Below, piece by piece: positions 23,537-32,425 of a stretch of 33,885 bases of DNA. The translations under genes were made by a program, and so were the position numbers. This DNA is from Cohnella luojiensis. Its GTDB lineage: Bacteria > Bacillota > Bacilli > Paenibacillales > Paenibacillaceae. Each line of letters begins with the position of its first letter. Position 1 is the stretch's first letter. The notes under the pieces are model-generated. The model had not been told where the DNA came from and ran no database searches. It saw only the letters and a list, made by a program, of their open reading frames with translations. Location: the NCBI RefSeq assembly GCF_004564235.1, contig NZ_SOMN01000046.1, positions 1 through 33,885 of the forward strand, given 5' to 3'.

Positions 23537-23565
23537 AGTATACCCTGCAAAGCTTCGTAACTCAA
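23537..23565 (-). promoter_or_regulatory. Sigma-A promoter of yojF-bshB2
   Basis: On the minus strand TTGAGT (23560-23565) and TATACT (23537-23542) are spaced 17 bases apart, both close to consensus. A small GTGAG-N5-CTCAC inverted repeat (23520-23534) lies right after the -10. This gives the pair its own promoter despite the sugar-receptor gene just upstream. Confidence 0.7.
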
Positions 23566-23569
23566 ATTG

Positions 23570-25186
23570 TTAGCGTTCAAGCGCCGTCTCCTGAATTTCG
23601 ATGGCGCGTTCGATTCTGAGCTCTCGAAGCTGGGTGATGAAGTCCTCGAAGCTTTCCAGCGGCTCAATGCCGAAAATAATCTTCAGCGACATCTCGTCCA
23701 CAAGCGTCTCGACATCCTGCATGATGGCCGAAAACTCCGCGCTCTCTTTTTCCGTCTTGGGGACCTGGGTTAGCAAATGGAGGTCGGCATCCGTATCGGA
23801 CCATACCCGCATAGCCTCCTTCTGCTCCGGCAGAACGTAATACTGCTCCAGGTAACGAATGTCCTGAACGAAAGGACCGAAGTAATTCGCCCGCGTATAC
23901 ATGGCCAGTGCTTGCGAAGGAGCCAGCTTGTCCGGATTCCGCAGGATCAGGTCGGTGTAGGTTGGATAATCGTCCTTCATCTCGTAGCTAAGCCCCTCGA
24001 TGCCAAAGTTGAAAAGCAGGTGGCCTTCCGGGCTGTAGCCGTAATCCAGCATTCTGGCCGCCGCTTCGACGTTAGGGCTCTTGGCGGATATCGCAACGCC
24101 GCCTGATCCTGCATAAGCATAGCTTCTTTGTCCGAACTTCGGTCTCTCGCCTTTATTCAGCACCGGATAAGGAGCGGGAATGAATTGCGCGTTGGGCTCC
24201 TTCTCCCGTACGAACGGCTGCCAAGTTCCAATGCCCGCTCCGGCGTTCCACACGCTTGCGCCGCTTCTTCCCGAGATCATATTCGCATCCAGCGTTTTGG
24301 TGTCGACCGTCGCGATATTTTTGTCGATCAGCCCTTCGGCATACCACTTGCGGAACAAGGCCAGGAACGACTTGTAGTCCGGCTCCAGGGGGCCGAATTT
24401 GACGCGCCCCTCATCCAAGTAGAATCCTTTCTTGATGCCGAAGGCGCCCACGAAGGCTCCGCCCTCCACCCCGGATAACGGATTGGGCACGCCAAGAAAG
24501 GTCAGCGGGGCATCAACGCCCTTGCGTTCTTTGAAAGCTTTTAGCACCGTGTACCAATCATCGATCGTCTCCGGCGTCTGCAACCCCAACTCATCAAGCC
24601 AGTCCTTGCGAATAATCGGACCCTGATACGTTCGCAGCCGATCGTCTCCGCGAATGAACGGAAACACATAGTAGCTGCCGGCGCCGGTTTTGACCTGCTT
24701 GTCGATCTCCGGATGCTCGTCCAAGTATATTCTCAAATTCGGCGCATAGCGTCCAATGACGTCGTTCAGCCGCAAAATATAACCATCGGCAATCGCCTTC
24801 TCCGGACCTCCCGGGAAGCTGTCCCACTCGAATTCCATCATATCGGGCAACTCGCCGGATGCCAGCAGCACGTTAATCGCTTCTCTGGCTTGATTGGCCG
24901 GAGGCTGAATGAATTTCAGGCTGCCGCCAGTCCGGCGCTGCCACTCCTGGAAGAAGGGAACCTCTTGAAAGCTGGGCTTGATGCTCGCCGCATTGCCGTT
25001 CATTTCACTCCAATACGATAGCTGCCCGGCACCGGGATCTGCTGAGGTTCGAGCCGAAGCCGCCGCGGAGGCTACGCTCCCGGTTTGCTCCAATACGTCC
25101 GGTTTCGAATTCGAGCAGGATACAAATAACAGCGCGGCAACGAGCATTAGTTGAACGATGGCTGCCTTATTCGCTTTTGTTCTCAT
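23570..25186 (-). CDS. Extracellular solute-binding lipoprotein, second receptor of locus B
   Basis: A 538-residue lipoprotein: the signal peptide ends in FVSC (Cys at 24; the -3 Phe is slightly atypical for a lipobox), followed by a short linker and the receptor domain. It is a clear paralogue of the receptor at 30729: both share PGGPEKAI-DGYIL, RKDWLDELGL and a C-terminal RAIEIQ element, and align over nearly the whole length. The start at 25186 has AAGGGGGG six bases upstream; the longer frame is rejected. It lies 36 bases after the AraC regulator gene and is probably co-transcribed with it. No permease is adjacent, so it may feed the locus B permeases with a different ligand or act as the regulator's periplasm-side partner. 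Confidence 0.92.
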   Translation of the reverse strand: MRTKANKAAIVQLMLVAALLFVSCSNSKPDVLEQTGSVASAAASARTSADPGAGQLSYWSEMNGNAASIKPSFQEVPFFQEWQRRTGGSLKFIQPPANQAREAINVLLASGELPDMMEFEWDSFPGGPEKAIADGYILRLNDVIGRYAPNLRIYLDEHPEIDKQVKTGAGSYYVFPFIRGDDRLRTYQGPIIRKDWLDELGLQTPETIDDWYTVLKAFKERKGVDAPLTFLGVPNPLSGVEGGAFVGAFGIKKGFYLDEGRVKFGPLEPDYKSFLALFRKWYAEGLIDKNIATVDTKTLDANMISGRSGASVWNAGAGIGTWQPFVREKEPNAQFIPAPYPVLNKGERPKFGQRSYAYAGSGGVAISAKSPNVEAAARMLDYGYSPEGHLLFNFGIEGLSYEMKDDYPTYTDLILRNPDKLAPSQALAMYTRANYFGPFVQDIRYLEQYYVLPEQKEAMRVWSDTDADLHLLTQVPKTEKESAEFSAIMQDVETLVDEMSLKIIFGIEPLESFEDFITQLRELRIERAIEIQETALER

Positions 25187-25222
25187 CCGCCGCCCCCCTT
25201 GCGAAGATCCGTTACGAACCAA

Positions 25223-27574
25223 TCAGTTCATTTCTTTGAATTTTCCGGGCGTAATCCCCTCGTATTTCTTAAATACGCGAATGAAGGTCGCCACTTCGTT
25301 GTAGCCGACATGCTTGGCCACTTCGGCAATGGAGTCCTGCCTGCATTTAATCATCCGCTTCGCTTGATCGATACGGAACTTATTGATGTAATCCAAGAGG
25401 CCTTCGCCTTTCTGGGTTCTGAACAATTTCGATAAGTAGCTGCCCTTCAAATCAAAGCGTTCCCCGATCGTATTCACGTTCAAGCTCGAATCGTCGTAAT
25501 GCTCCTCGATATGACGAGTTACCTTCTCCACCAATCCTCGCAGCGATTCGGCGCGCTCCTGAGAAACGTTCTTCTCTATCGTAGCCGCGGCAAACGCGCA
25601 TACTTCCTCAAGCAGTCCGAAAAGCTCCTGCTGCATCTCCTGTATCGTATCGCACGCTAGGATCTTGTCCATCCATAGCGGATTGTCGCCTAGAACGCTG
25701 CTCTCGCCGTCTCCGAGCTCGTTAATGGCCTTGACCATTGTGCCGACGAGGTTAAAGATCAAACATCTAGCCAACGTGAGAGACACGATCGGCTTGTTGA
25801 AATTCCGCTGCGTAATGTCGCTCATCGATCGGGAAGCCTGCTCGTACTCGCCGGCTTTGATCCAATTGATGATTTGCTGCTCCAGCTGAAGCGGATAGTA
25901 ATAACCGAACCGGAGATTGTCCGCAGGATCGATTCGAATCTCGTCATACGTTATGATTTCGCGCTTGCCGAGCACCATCTTGTACTCCATCGCGTCAACC
26001 GCTTCCTGATAAGCCTCGGCGATACCGGCCAGCGAAAGGTGAATGCCGCCTATCGATATGGTCAGATCCATCTGAAATCGGAGCAGGAACGACTGCGCTT
26101 CCGTTGCGATAGCGTAGAGGTCCTCCTTAAAGCTCTGCGTTTCCGCTTCCGCGAAGTTGACTAGACAGACCATCATATCGTCAATCTCGGCCACATAACC
26201 CGCATGCTGATGCCGACCCGCCAGCTCTTCCACTACATTCGTAATAATAAACTGTACCAGCTTGCGCCGTTCGTTCGCATCAATGCCCGACAGCTTGGAG
26301 GATAGGCTCTCGTCGTTCTCCACCATGAACAGGATGACCGCGAATCGGTCCGAAAGCAGCTTCATGTTAAATGATTTGAACGCTTCCTCGTAAGGCACGG
26401 GCGAGTCCAGCTTGCCCTTAAACAACCGATTCAACATGTTGGAGCGCAGGGCATGCTGATGCATTTGCAATTGCAGCGCGATACGCTCCTTCTCGCTGCG
26501 CGTCTGTGAAATCGCCCGTTGAATGAAACTCAGCTCGTTTCCTTCCGACCGCTCCCCGTTTTTGTCCGATAAAGACTGCACGAGCTGCTGAATCGGCGAA
26601 TAGTTGCGGCGCATAAAAAACCACGTCAACACGCCGGCGCCGATCAAGCTGATCAGAATGCTGATATACGTGAACTTACGAACGTATTCCGCTTTCTCCC
26701 AGTAAATATTGCTAGGTATGACCAAGGCGTATTTCAAATCGGATACGGACGACGAAATCGAGAACAGCTCGGAACCGCCGTCTCGGGACGGCGAGATCAT
26801 TGTCCCTCCGCCGACAGACAACCGCTCGACAATGCGATCCTGATCGACCGACACCGGCAGATTGGACAGAAGTACCTCGTTATCCTGATTCAGAATAAGC
26901 ACCTGTCCTCCGCTGAAGCCCGAAATGCTTTCAACCGCCTCCTGAAACCGGTCCCTATCGGTCATGACGACAACCGTTCCCGTTTTGCGGTCATTCAAAT
27001 CTTTAGGTAAATGCGTCAAATAAGCGATCGAGGTTCGCGAAGACGCCGAATCCAGGCGGGGAAGCAATAGAAAACGATTGCTCTCCGTATTGTTAATCGT
27101 ATGCATCCATTGCTCGTAGCTGATATCGCCCGTATTATGGATCGTATTGAAAGCGGTTTCCAAATCACGCACATTGCCGGGCCTCAGCAACGAATCTTCC
27201 TGTTCCCAAGTCACGTAAAATTCGTCGATCGAGGCATACGAGGTTTGGTAAGTCAACATATCCTTCACCAATTGGTAGGCGGAGAATTGCGCGTCTCCCG
27301 GAGACTTAGTCGAATACATCAGGCTTTGCAGCTTCGCATTCCATGTGATTTCCATATTCAACCTTTTCATCAGATCGATCTGCGTATCGATCGTATATCG
27401 GGCTTGCTTCAGCAACGAGTCGTTGGCACGGTGAATTTCGCTCTTGAGCGCTTTGCTAGACTGCGCATAGACGATTAAACTGATCATCGTCATAACGAAT
27501 AGAACGACGCTATAGGAAATAAGCCACGCAAAAACGATGCTCTTGCGTTTCTGCCATAAGTGTCGAATCTTCAA
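25223..27574 (-). CDS. Membrane-anchored AraC-family regulator (YesS-like, locus B)
   Basis: About 783 residues. TM1 is near residues 12-34 (VFAWLISYSVVLFVMTMISLI), an extracytoplasmic Cache-like sensor spans about 35-300, TM2 is near 300-320 (ISILISLIGAGVLTWFF), a cytosolic linker of about 350 residues follows, and the last 100 residues carry two AraC helix-turn-helix units (NTIGERFDLKGSYLSKLF and IAEVAKHVGYNEVATFIRVF) ending EGITPGKFKEMN. One protein thus does the job that kinase plus regulator do in locus A. The start is taken as TTG 27574, with GAGGAGA seven bases upstream; the ATG at 27592 lacks a site. It likely activates the GH88/transport genes around it. Confidence 0.92.
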   Translation of the reverse strand: MKIRHLWQKRKSIVFAWLISYSVVLFVMTMISLIVYAQSSKALKSEIHRANDSLLKQARYTIDTQIDLMKRLNMEITWNAKLQSLMYSTKSPGDAQFSAYQLVKDMLTYQTSYASIDEFYVTWEQEDSLLRPGNVRDLETAFNTIHNTGDISYEQWMHTINNTESNRFLLLPRLDSASSRTSIAYLTHLPKDLNDRKTGTVVVMTDRDRFQEAVESISGFSGGQVLILNQDNEVLLSNLPVSVDQDRIVERLSVGGGTMISPSRDGGSELFSISSSVSDLKYALVIPSNIYWEKAEYVRKFTYISILISLIGAGVLTWFFMRRNYSPIQQLVQSLSDKNGERSEGNELSFIQRAISQTRSEKERIALQLQMHQHALRSNMLNRLFKGKLDSPVPYEEAFKSFNMKLLSDRFAVILFMVENDESLSSKLSGIDANERRKLVQFIITNVVEELAGRHQHAGYVAEIDDMMVCLVNFAEAETQSFKEDLYAIATEAQSFLLRFQMDLTISIGGIHLSLAGIAEAYQEAVDAMEYKMVLGKREIITYDEIRIDPADNLRFGYYYPLQLEQQIINWIKAGEYEQASRSMSDITQRNFNKPIVSLTLARCLIFNLVGTMVKAINELGDGESSVLGDNPLWMDKILACDTIQEMQQELFGLLEEVCAFAAATIEKNVSQERAESLRGLVEKVTRHIEEHYDDSSLNVNTIGERFDLKGSYLSKLFRTQKGEGLLDYINKFRIDQAKRMIKCRQDSIAEVAKHVGYNEVATFIRVFKKYEGITPGKFKEMN

Positions 27575-27633
27575 ATCGCGCTCTCCTCGCATTCGTAGAC
27601 TCCAGGACGATGACAGCCCTCCATCCTTCCTTC

Positions 27634-27662
27634 ATTTTACAGCAGCAAACCCGATCTGTGAA
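27634..27662 (-). promoter_or_regulatory. Sigma-A promoter of the locus B regulator gene
   Basis: On the minus strand TTCACA (27657-27662) and TAAAAT (27634-27639) are 17 bases apart, each one mismatch from consensus. A cre-like sequence with 12 of 14 matches (plus strand TGAAATCGTTTAAT, 27667-27680) lies just upstream of the -35. Confidence 0.6.
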
Positions 27663-27710
27663 ATGTTGAAATCGTTTAATTCAATTGATAAAACATCCAA
27701 TTCCTTGTAC

Positions 27711-28841
27711 TCAAAAAATACGATGCTTCCATCCGTTCAGCTTGGCGATCGCTTCCACGAAGAAATAGTCCCCGTAGATCAGCGAAACGTCGACGTTCTG
27801 TCCTGTCGGCCTATTACCTGTACCGTGGCGCAAAATCGCTTCATGGCCAGCATCGTCCCACGTGCCATAGTTGTAATATAGCGACTGCAGAATGCGTTCA
27901 GCTGCGGCCCGGTATACCCTTCCCGTTCTCTCGGACAGCAGCAGCGACAGTTCAATCAGCCCGGACGCAGCGCAGGCGCCGGCCGAGCTGTCGCGCGGTT
28001 CATCGTCCAGCGCGGTCTCGGCTCTAAAGTCCCAATGCGGCACATGGTCCTCCGGCAGGTGGGCGATGAAGAAATTAGCTGCGCGTTGAGCCGCGTGCAA
28101 GTAGACGGCATTCCCCGTATACCGGTAAGCAATCGTCATGCCATACAAGGCCCATGCGGTTCCCCTGCTCCAGCCGGAGTCCGGCGCCGCTCCCTGACCG
28201 CCGAGCGATTCCAGAAACTCGCCTGTCTCGGGGTCGAAGCTGATAATATGGTTGACCGAACCGTCGTCGCGGATAAAGTTCCTCACCACCGTATCCGCAT
28301 GCGCCTTCGCGATATGCCCGAAGCGCGGATCTCCGCTTTCCTTCGTTGCCCAGAATAGCAGCGACAAATTCATTGCCGTGTCCACGATCGACCAACCGCG
28401 CTGATGATCGCCGTTCCATGCACGTATGAAACGCCCGTTTAGGTTATAGCGCCCCGCCAAGAAGTTGGCGGCGAACAAACCGCGGCGAACGGCATCCTCG
28501 TCTTGCGTAAGACTATGCTTAATGACCGCGGTAGGCAGAAATTGAAATCCGACGTCGTGATGGAAGCGATTCGGCTCGAGCATTAACCGCTCGAGCCGTT
28601 CATCCCAATGCCAAGCAGCCTCCTTATAGCGATCGTCTCCCGTCATATCGTGGACAATCCAGAGAATGCCCGGCCAGAATCCGGATGTCCACCAGTCGAT
28701 TCGCATATCGTCATACTTGCCGTCCGCCCCGGCGACGTGCGGAGATTTATCCCCGATCTGCACGATCATCCCGTCAACCTTCGTTAAGATTTGCTCCCAC
28801 ACGGCGTGAAAGTCGAGCTTCCCCGTTATCGTTTTCCCCAT
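27711..28841 (-). CDS. GH88 unsaturated glucuronyl hydrolase
   Basis: A 376-residue cytosolic enzyme with an alpha6/alpha6-barrel. It has no signal peptide. The two catalytic aspartates of Bacillus UGL (GH88) correspond to D96 in FHHDVGFQF and D154 in SIVDTAMNL; WWTSGFWPGILW near the N terminus and SGWSRGTAWALYG are also family motifs. GH88 enzymes hydrate the 4,5-unsaturated uronic acid that polysaccharide lyases leave at the non-reducing end, releasing it from the oligosaccharide. It follows the two permease genes closely (27-base gap; GGGAGG upstream), so it most likely acts on what they import. No lyase is in the window. A GH105-type rhamnogalacturonyl activity is the main alternative. 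Confidence 0.92.
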   Translation of the reverse strand: MGKTITGKLDFHAVWEQILTKVDGMIVQIGDKSPHVAGADGKYDDMRIDWWTSGFWPGILWIVHDMTGDDRYKEAAWHWDERLERLMLEPNRFHHDVGFQFLPTAVIKHSLTQDEDAVRRGLFAANFLAGRYNLNGRFIRAWNGDHQRGWSIVDTAMNLSLLFWATKESGDPRFGHIAKAHADTVVRNFIRDDGSVNHIISFDPETGEFLESLGGQGAAPDSGWSRGTAWALYGMTIAYRYTGNAVYLHAAQRAANFFIAHLPEDHVPHWDFRAETALDDEPRDSSAGACAASGLIELSLLLSERTGRVYRAAAERILQSLYYNYGTWDDAGHEAILRHGTGNRPTGQNVDVSLIYGDYFFVEAIAKLNGWKHRIF

Positions 28842-28869
28842 TTTTCAGATACCTCCCTATTGCGCTTTG

Positions 28870-29751
28870 TTACCCCTTCAATGAACCGATCATGACGCCT
28901 TTTACGAAGAAGCGCTGCACAAACGGATAAATACATAAAATCGGAACTGTCGCAACCATGATCGTCGCGTATTTAATCGTTTCTCCAATCTGGAAGCGAT
29001 CACCCGCATCGGCGCCGGCGGACATGCTGTCCGTGGCGTTCGAGATCAGAATCTCCCTTAGCACGAGCTGCAGCGGAAACAGTTCTCTTCTCTGTATGAA
29101 CACGGAGGCATAGAACCAGCCGTTCCACTTATCGACTGCGTAATATAAAATCATGACGGCAATTACCGGCATGGAGAGCGGAATGATGATACGAAACAGA
29201 ATCGTAAAATGATTTGCCCCGTCGATCTTCGCCGACTCCTCGAGACTGTCGGGAACGCTCATGAACGCCGTACGCATGATGATGAGATTAAACGTACTGA
29301 CCGCGAACGGAATGATGGTCGACCATAACGAATTGAGCAGGCCTACTCCCTTCACAACCAGATAGAGCGGTATCAATCCCCCGTGGAAAAACATCGTGAA
29401 TACGATAAAAATCATAAAAGCATTATTCCACAGCACGTTTTTCCTGGAAAGCACGTAAGCGCCAAGCGCCGTCATGATCAAATTGACGGACAATCCTCCA
29501 GCGACTATGAATAACGTATTGCGGTAGCCGTTCAGAATGCCGGGGTTCCGCATGACGCTCTCGTAAGCTTCGAGGCTGAAGCCGAGAGGCTTCCATAGAA
29601 TTCCTTTATTGACGATAAGCTGATCGGCTTCGCTGAACGACGCGAATAGTACGTAAAGCAACGGATACAAGGTTAGGACTACAAGAAAGATCAGCGCCGA
29701 ATACACTCCGACATCGAACGCTCGTTCTCCGAATCCTATTTTTCTTCTCAC
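28870..29751 (-). CDS. Carbohydrate ABC transporter permease, LplC/YtcP type (locus B)
   Basis: About 293 residues. The frame is open well upstream, but that part overlaps the preceding permease gene; the GTG at 29751 is chosen because AGGTGA lies five bases before it, ten bases past the preceding stop, giving the start RSVRRKIGFGERAFD. TM1 is near residues 16-36. The EAA loop LEESAKIDGANHFTILFRI and the family ending FVQRFFVKGVMIGSLKG are intact. It forms a pore with the LplB-type partner encoded just upstream. Confidence 0.93.
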   Translation of the reverse strand: MRRKIGFGERAFDVGVYSALIFLVVLTLYPLLYVLFASFSEADQLIVNKGILWKPLGFSLEAYESVMRNPGILNGYRNTLFIVAGGLSVNLIMTALGAYVLSRKNVLWNNAFMIFIVFTMFFHGGLIPLYLVVKGVGLLNSLWSTIIPFAVSTFNLIIMRTAFMSVPDSLEESAKIDGANHFTILFRIIIPLSMPVIAVMILYYAVDKWNGWFYASVFIQRRELFPLQLVLREILISNATDSMSAGADAGDRFQIGETIKYATIMVATVPILCIYPFVQRFFVKGVMIGSLKG

Positions 29752-29761
29752 CGATCTCACC

Positions 29762-30664
29762 TCACCATAGACTGCTGTTGTTGATTCTCCGGCTGATAGA
29801 GTTGGCCATAACCAGCAAGAATAGATTGATGACGGAATTGAATAGCCCAACCGCCGAGCTGTAGCTCCAACCGAATTCCAGAAGCCCTTTCCTGTAAACG
29901 AAGGACGAAATGACATCAGCGGTTTCGTACGTGGCCGGATTATACAACAGAATGATTTTCTCGAAGCCGACATTCAGAAGATTGCCCATGCGCAGAATAA
30001 GCATGATAGCGATCGTAGGCATGATGCCCGGAATCGTAATGTAAAAGAGTTGCTTCAGCCGGCTGGCCCCGTCTATCCGAGAAGCTTCGTACTGCTCTAT
30101 ATCAACGCTCATCAATGCCGCGATATAGATAATAGACTCCCACCCGATGCGCTGCCAGATTTCGGATAAAATATAGATCGGTCGGAATAGATGCGCTTTC
30201 TGCAGCATCGCCTGTCCGTCATAACCCAGCGACACGAACAATCGATTAATGATTCCGTCCGCGTTCGTAAAATCGGTAACGATGCCGCATATGACGACCA
30301 ACGATATGAAATAAGGCATATACGTGATCGTCTGCGCCGCGCGCTTGAATGCCTTGTTGCGAACCTCATTGATAAGCAGAGCCAATATAATGGGTGCGGG
30401 AAATTCGAAAATGAGCGAATAGAAGCTGATGACTATCGTATTTTTCAAGATGCGCCAGAAATAGTAGCTGTTAAAAAAGTCATGGAAGTGCTTCAGCCCG
30501 ACCCAGTCGCTGCCCCAAATCCCTTTCATGGGAGAGTAATCTTTGAACGCGATCAGTGCGCCATACATAGGAGCGTAATGAAAAACGACATAGTAGGCGA
30601 TAACCGGAATCATCATGACGTACAAATATTTGTTCATTACGAAATCGCGTACTAATCGGTTCAT
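29762..30664 (-). CDS. Carbohydrate ABC transporter permease, LplB type (locus B)
   Basis: A 300-residue inner-membrane protein. TM1 is near 15-33 (YVMMIPVIAYYVVFHYAP), and the EAA-loop segment YEASRIDGASRLKQLFYITIP contacts the ATPase. The C terminus ISRRINNSSLW is typical. AGGTGG lies six bases before the ATG. It follows the receptor gene at 30729 after a 64-base gap with a hairpin and is followed by the second permease. No ATP-binding subunit is encoded nearby. Confidence 0.94.
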   Translation of the reverse strand: MNRLVRDFVMNKYLYVMMIPVIAYYVVFHYAPMYGALIAFKDYSPMKGIWGSDWVGLKHFHDFFNSYYFWRILKNTIVISFYSLIFEFPAPIILALLINEVRNKAFKRAAQTITYMPYFISLVVICGIVTDFTNADGIINRLFVSLGYDGQAMLQKAHLFRPIYILSEIWQRIGWESIIYIAALMSVDIEQYEASRIDGASRLKQLFYITIPGIMPTIAIMLILRMGNLLNVGFEKIILLYNPATYETADVISSFVYRKGLLEFGWSYSSAVGLFNSVINLFLLVMANSISRRINNSSLW

Positions 30665-30687
30665 TCCTGCCCACCTCAGTTCGAATA

Positions 30688-30715
30688 GAGAGGGCAGAGG
30701 CTCGCTCGCCCCCTC
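30688..30715 (-). other. Intercistronic hairpin between SBP and permease genes (locus B)
   Basis: GAGAGGGC (30688-30695) pairs with GCCCCCTC (30708-30715) through an 8-bp stem with one G-T pair; no T run follows on the minus strand. It sits just after the receptor gene, matching the position of the hairpin at 12657-12690 in locus A. A likely role is message stabilisation or partial termination to keep receptor levels above permease levels. Confidence 0.6.
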
Positions 30716-30728
30716 CGTTTCTCATCCC

Positions 30729-32378
30729 TTAACGATTGTTGAAGCGTTGCAAAGCCGCGCTCTGGATTTCGATGGCCCGATCCAGGTTGAGCGATTTCAT
30801 TTTGTCGACGTAGCTCTCGAATTTATCTATCGACTCCGAACCCAGAATGATTTTCAGCGTCATCTCATCGACCAGCGTATTGATATCGTTCATGATCGTA
30901 GCGTACTCCGAGCTCTCTTCCGGCGTAGGCGTCAGCGGAGGCAAGGCGTACTTGGCGACATCCGTCTTCTTCCATATGTCGACAGCATCGCGCTGCGTCT
31001 GACGGGCGAAGAATTGCTCCGCATACCGCTTGTCTTGAATGAACGGCCCGTTATAGCTGCCGCGAACGTACAGCGACATCGCTTGCGCCGGAGCCAGCTT
31101 ATCCGGATTTTTCATAAGCAGATCGGTATATTTCGGATATCCGTCCACCATGTTATAGCTGACGCCTTCCGTGCCGAAGTTGAAGAACATTCTGCCTTCC
31201 TCGCTGTAGCCGTAATCAAGCAGCTTGACCGCCAGCTCGGGATCCTTGGAAGAAGCCGTAACGGCAACGATTCCTCCCGAAGAATACGCATTGTCCTTCT
31301 GGCCGAACATCGGCGTATCTCCTTTGTTCAAGACCGGATAGGGAGCCGCGACTAATAAGGCTTTCGGGTCATTGGCTTCGACTAGCGGCTGCCACTTGCC
31401 GATACCGCCGCCCGCATTGCCGATCGTTGCACCGGTTGCTCCGGAAGCCATGTTGCTGTCGACGGCTTTGCCATCCGCGGTTGCGATATTTTTGTCGATC
31501 AAGCCTTCTTTATACCACGTCTGGAACAAGCGCAAGTATTCCTTAAAACCGCTTTCGGCAGGGCCGAATTTAATGCTTCCATCCTTTTGATAGAAGTCCC
31601 GTTTCACGCCGAATGCTCCCATAATGGCACCGTTGTACGAATCGTTGAAGAACCTAGGCTTGCTATTGACCGCGAATGGAGCAGCCGCGCCTTTCTTCTC
31701 CTTGAACGCCCGCAGCATCGTCGTCCATTCATCGATTGTCTCAGGGACGGGCAAGCCCAGTTCATCGAGCCAGTCCTTGCGGACGATCGGCCCTTGGAAC
31801 ACGCGCAAATATTCATCGTAACGAATGAACGGGAAAGCGTAGTAGCTGCCGTTGTCCGTTTTGACCATCTTGTCTATTGCCGGATTTTCCTGCAAGAATT
31901 TCTTCAAGTTCGGCGCGTGTTTATCGATCAGGTCGTTCAGCTTCAGAATATAACCATCGCCGATCGCCTTCTCGGGACCTCCCGGAAATTCACTCAGGAA
32001 GTTGAACTCGATCATGTCCGGCAGCTCGCCGGAAGCCAGCATGACGTTAAGCGTTTCCTTCGCTTGCCCCGCGGGAGGCGCCGTAAATTTGAGCTTAACG
32101 CCCGTTTTCTTCTGCCAGTCCTGGAAGAACGGCACTTCTTCGTGCGTTGCTTTCACGCCCACTATGTTACCGGTCATTTCTCCCCAATAAGTGAGAGTCT
32201 TATCTGTCTTCATCGGGTATACAGCCGCATCGTTTCCTTCCACGCTCGTTGATGCTGCCGGACTGCTCGCACTGTTTGAAGGCTCATCCTTGGATTCGTT
32301 CTCCCCTTTAGAAGAACAAGCTATTAACAACGTGCCCAACATCATGATGATCAGAGTACCCGTTATAAATCTCTTCAT
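30729..32378 (-). CDS. Extracellular solute-binding lipoprotein, first gene of locus B
   Basis: A 549-residue lipoprotein: MKRFITG start, hydrophobic stretch, lipobox LIAC with Cys at 21, Ser/Glu-rich linker (about 22-55), then the receptor domain starting LTYWGEMTGN. It resembles YtcQ/LplA-type receptors for large oligosaccharides. The ATG at 32378 has GGAGGGG nine bases upstream; a 47-codon upstream extension has no signal peptide logic and is rejected. It heads the operon receptor, permease, permease, GH88. A 17-bp palindrome lies 31-47 bases upstream of the start. Paralogous to the receptor at 23570. Confidence 0.95.
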   Translation of the reverse strand: MKRFITGTLIIMMLGTLLIACSSKGENESKDEPSNSASSPAASTSVEGNDAAVYPMKTDKTLTYWGEMTGNIVGVKATHEEVPFFQDWQKKTGVKLKFTAPPAGQAKETLNVMLASGELPDMIEFNFLSEFPGGPEKAIGDGYILKLNDLIDKHAPNLKKFLQENPAIDKMVKTDNGSYYAFPFIRYDEYLRVFQGPIVRKDWLDELGLPVPETIDEWTTMLRAFKEKKGAAAPFAVNSKPRFFNDSYNGAIMGAFGVKRDFYQKDGSIKFGPAESGFKEYLRLFQTWYKEGLIDKNIATADGKAVDSNMASGATGATIGNAGGGIGKWQPLVEANDPKALLVAAPYPVLNKGDTPMFGQKDNAYSSGGIVAVTASSKDPELAVKLLDYGYSEEGRMFFNFGTEGVSYNMVDGYPKYTDLLMKNPDKLAPAQAMSLYVRGSYNGPFIQDKRYAEQFFARQTQRDAVDIWKKTDVAKYALPPLTPTPEESSEYATIMNDINTLVDEMTLKIILGSESIDKFESYVDKMKSLNLDRAIEIQSAALQRFNNR

Positions 32379-32408
32379 AAGTCCTAACCCCTCCGCCACT
32401 AGAATAAT

Positions 32409-32425
32409 GAGATGCAATGCATCTC
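32409..32425. promoter_or_regulatory. 17-bp palindrome upstream of the locus B operon
   Basis: GAGATGCA-A-TGCATCTC is a perfect palindrome around a central A, 31-47 bases before the receptor start codon. It has the look of a repressor or activator operator. I found no convincing sigma-A promoter around it; the remainder of 32426-32548 shows nothing else. Confidence 0.5.

Noticed and set aside
23503..23667. N-terminal extension of yojF into the preceding receptor gene
   Set aside because: The extension is out of frame with the receptor coding sequence and low-complexity; a TTG with an ideal ribosome binding site gives the family-length protein.
29752..29973. 74-residue N-terminal extension of the locus B LplC-type permease
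   Set aside because: It overlaps the preceding permease gene in another frame and does not resemble the family; a GTG with a ribosome binding site follows the preceding stop.
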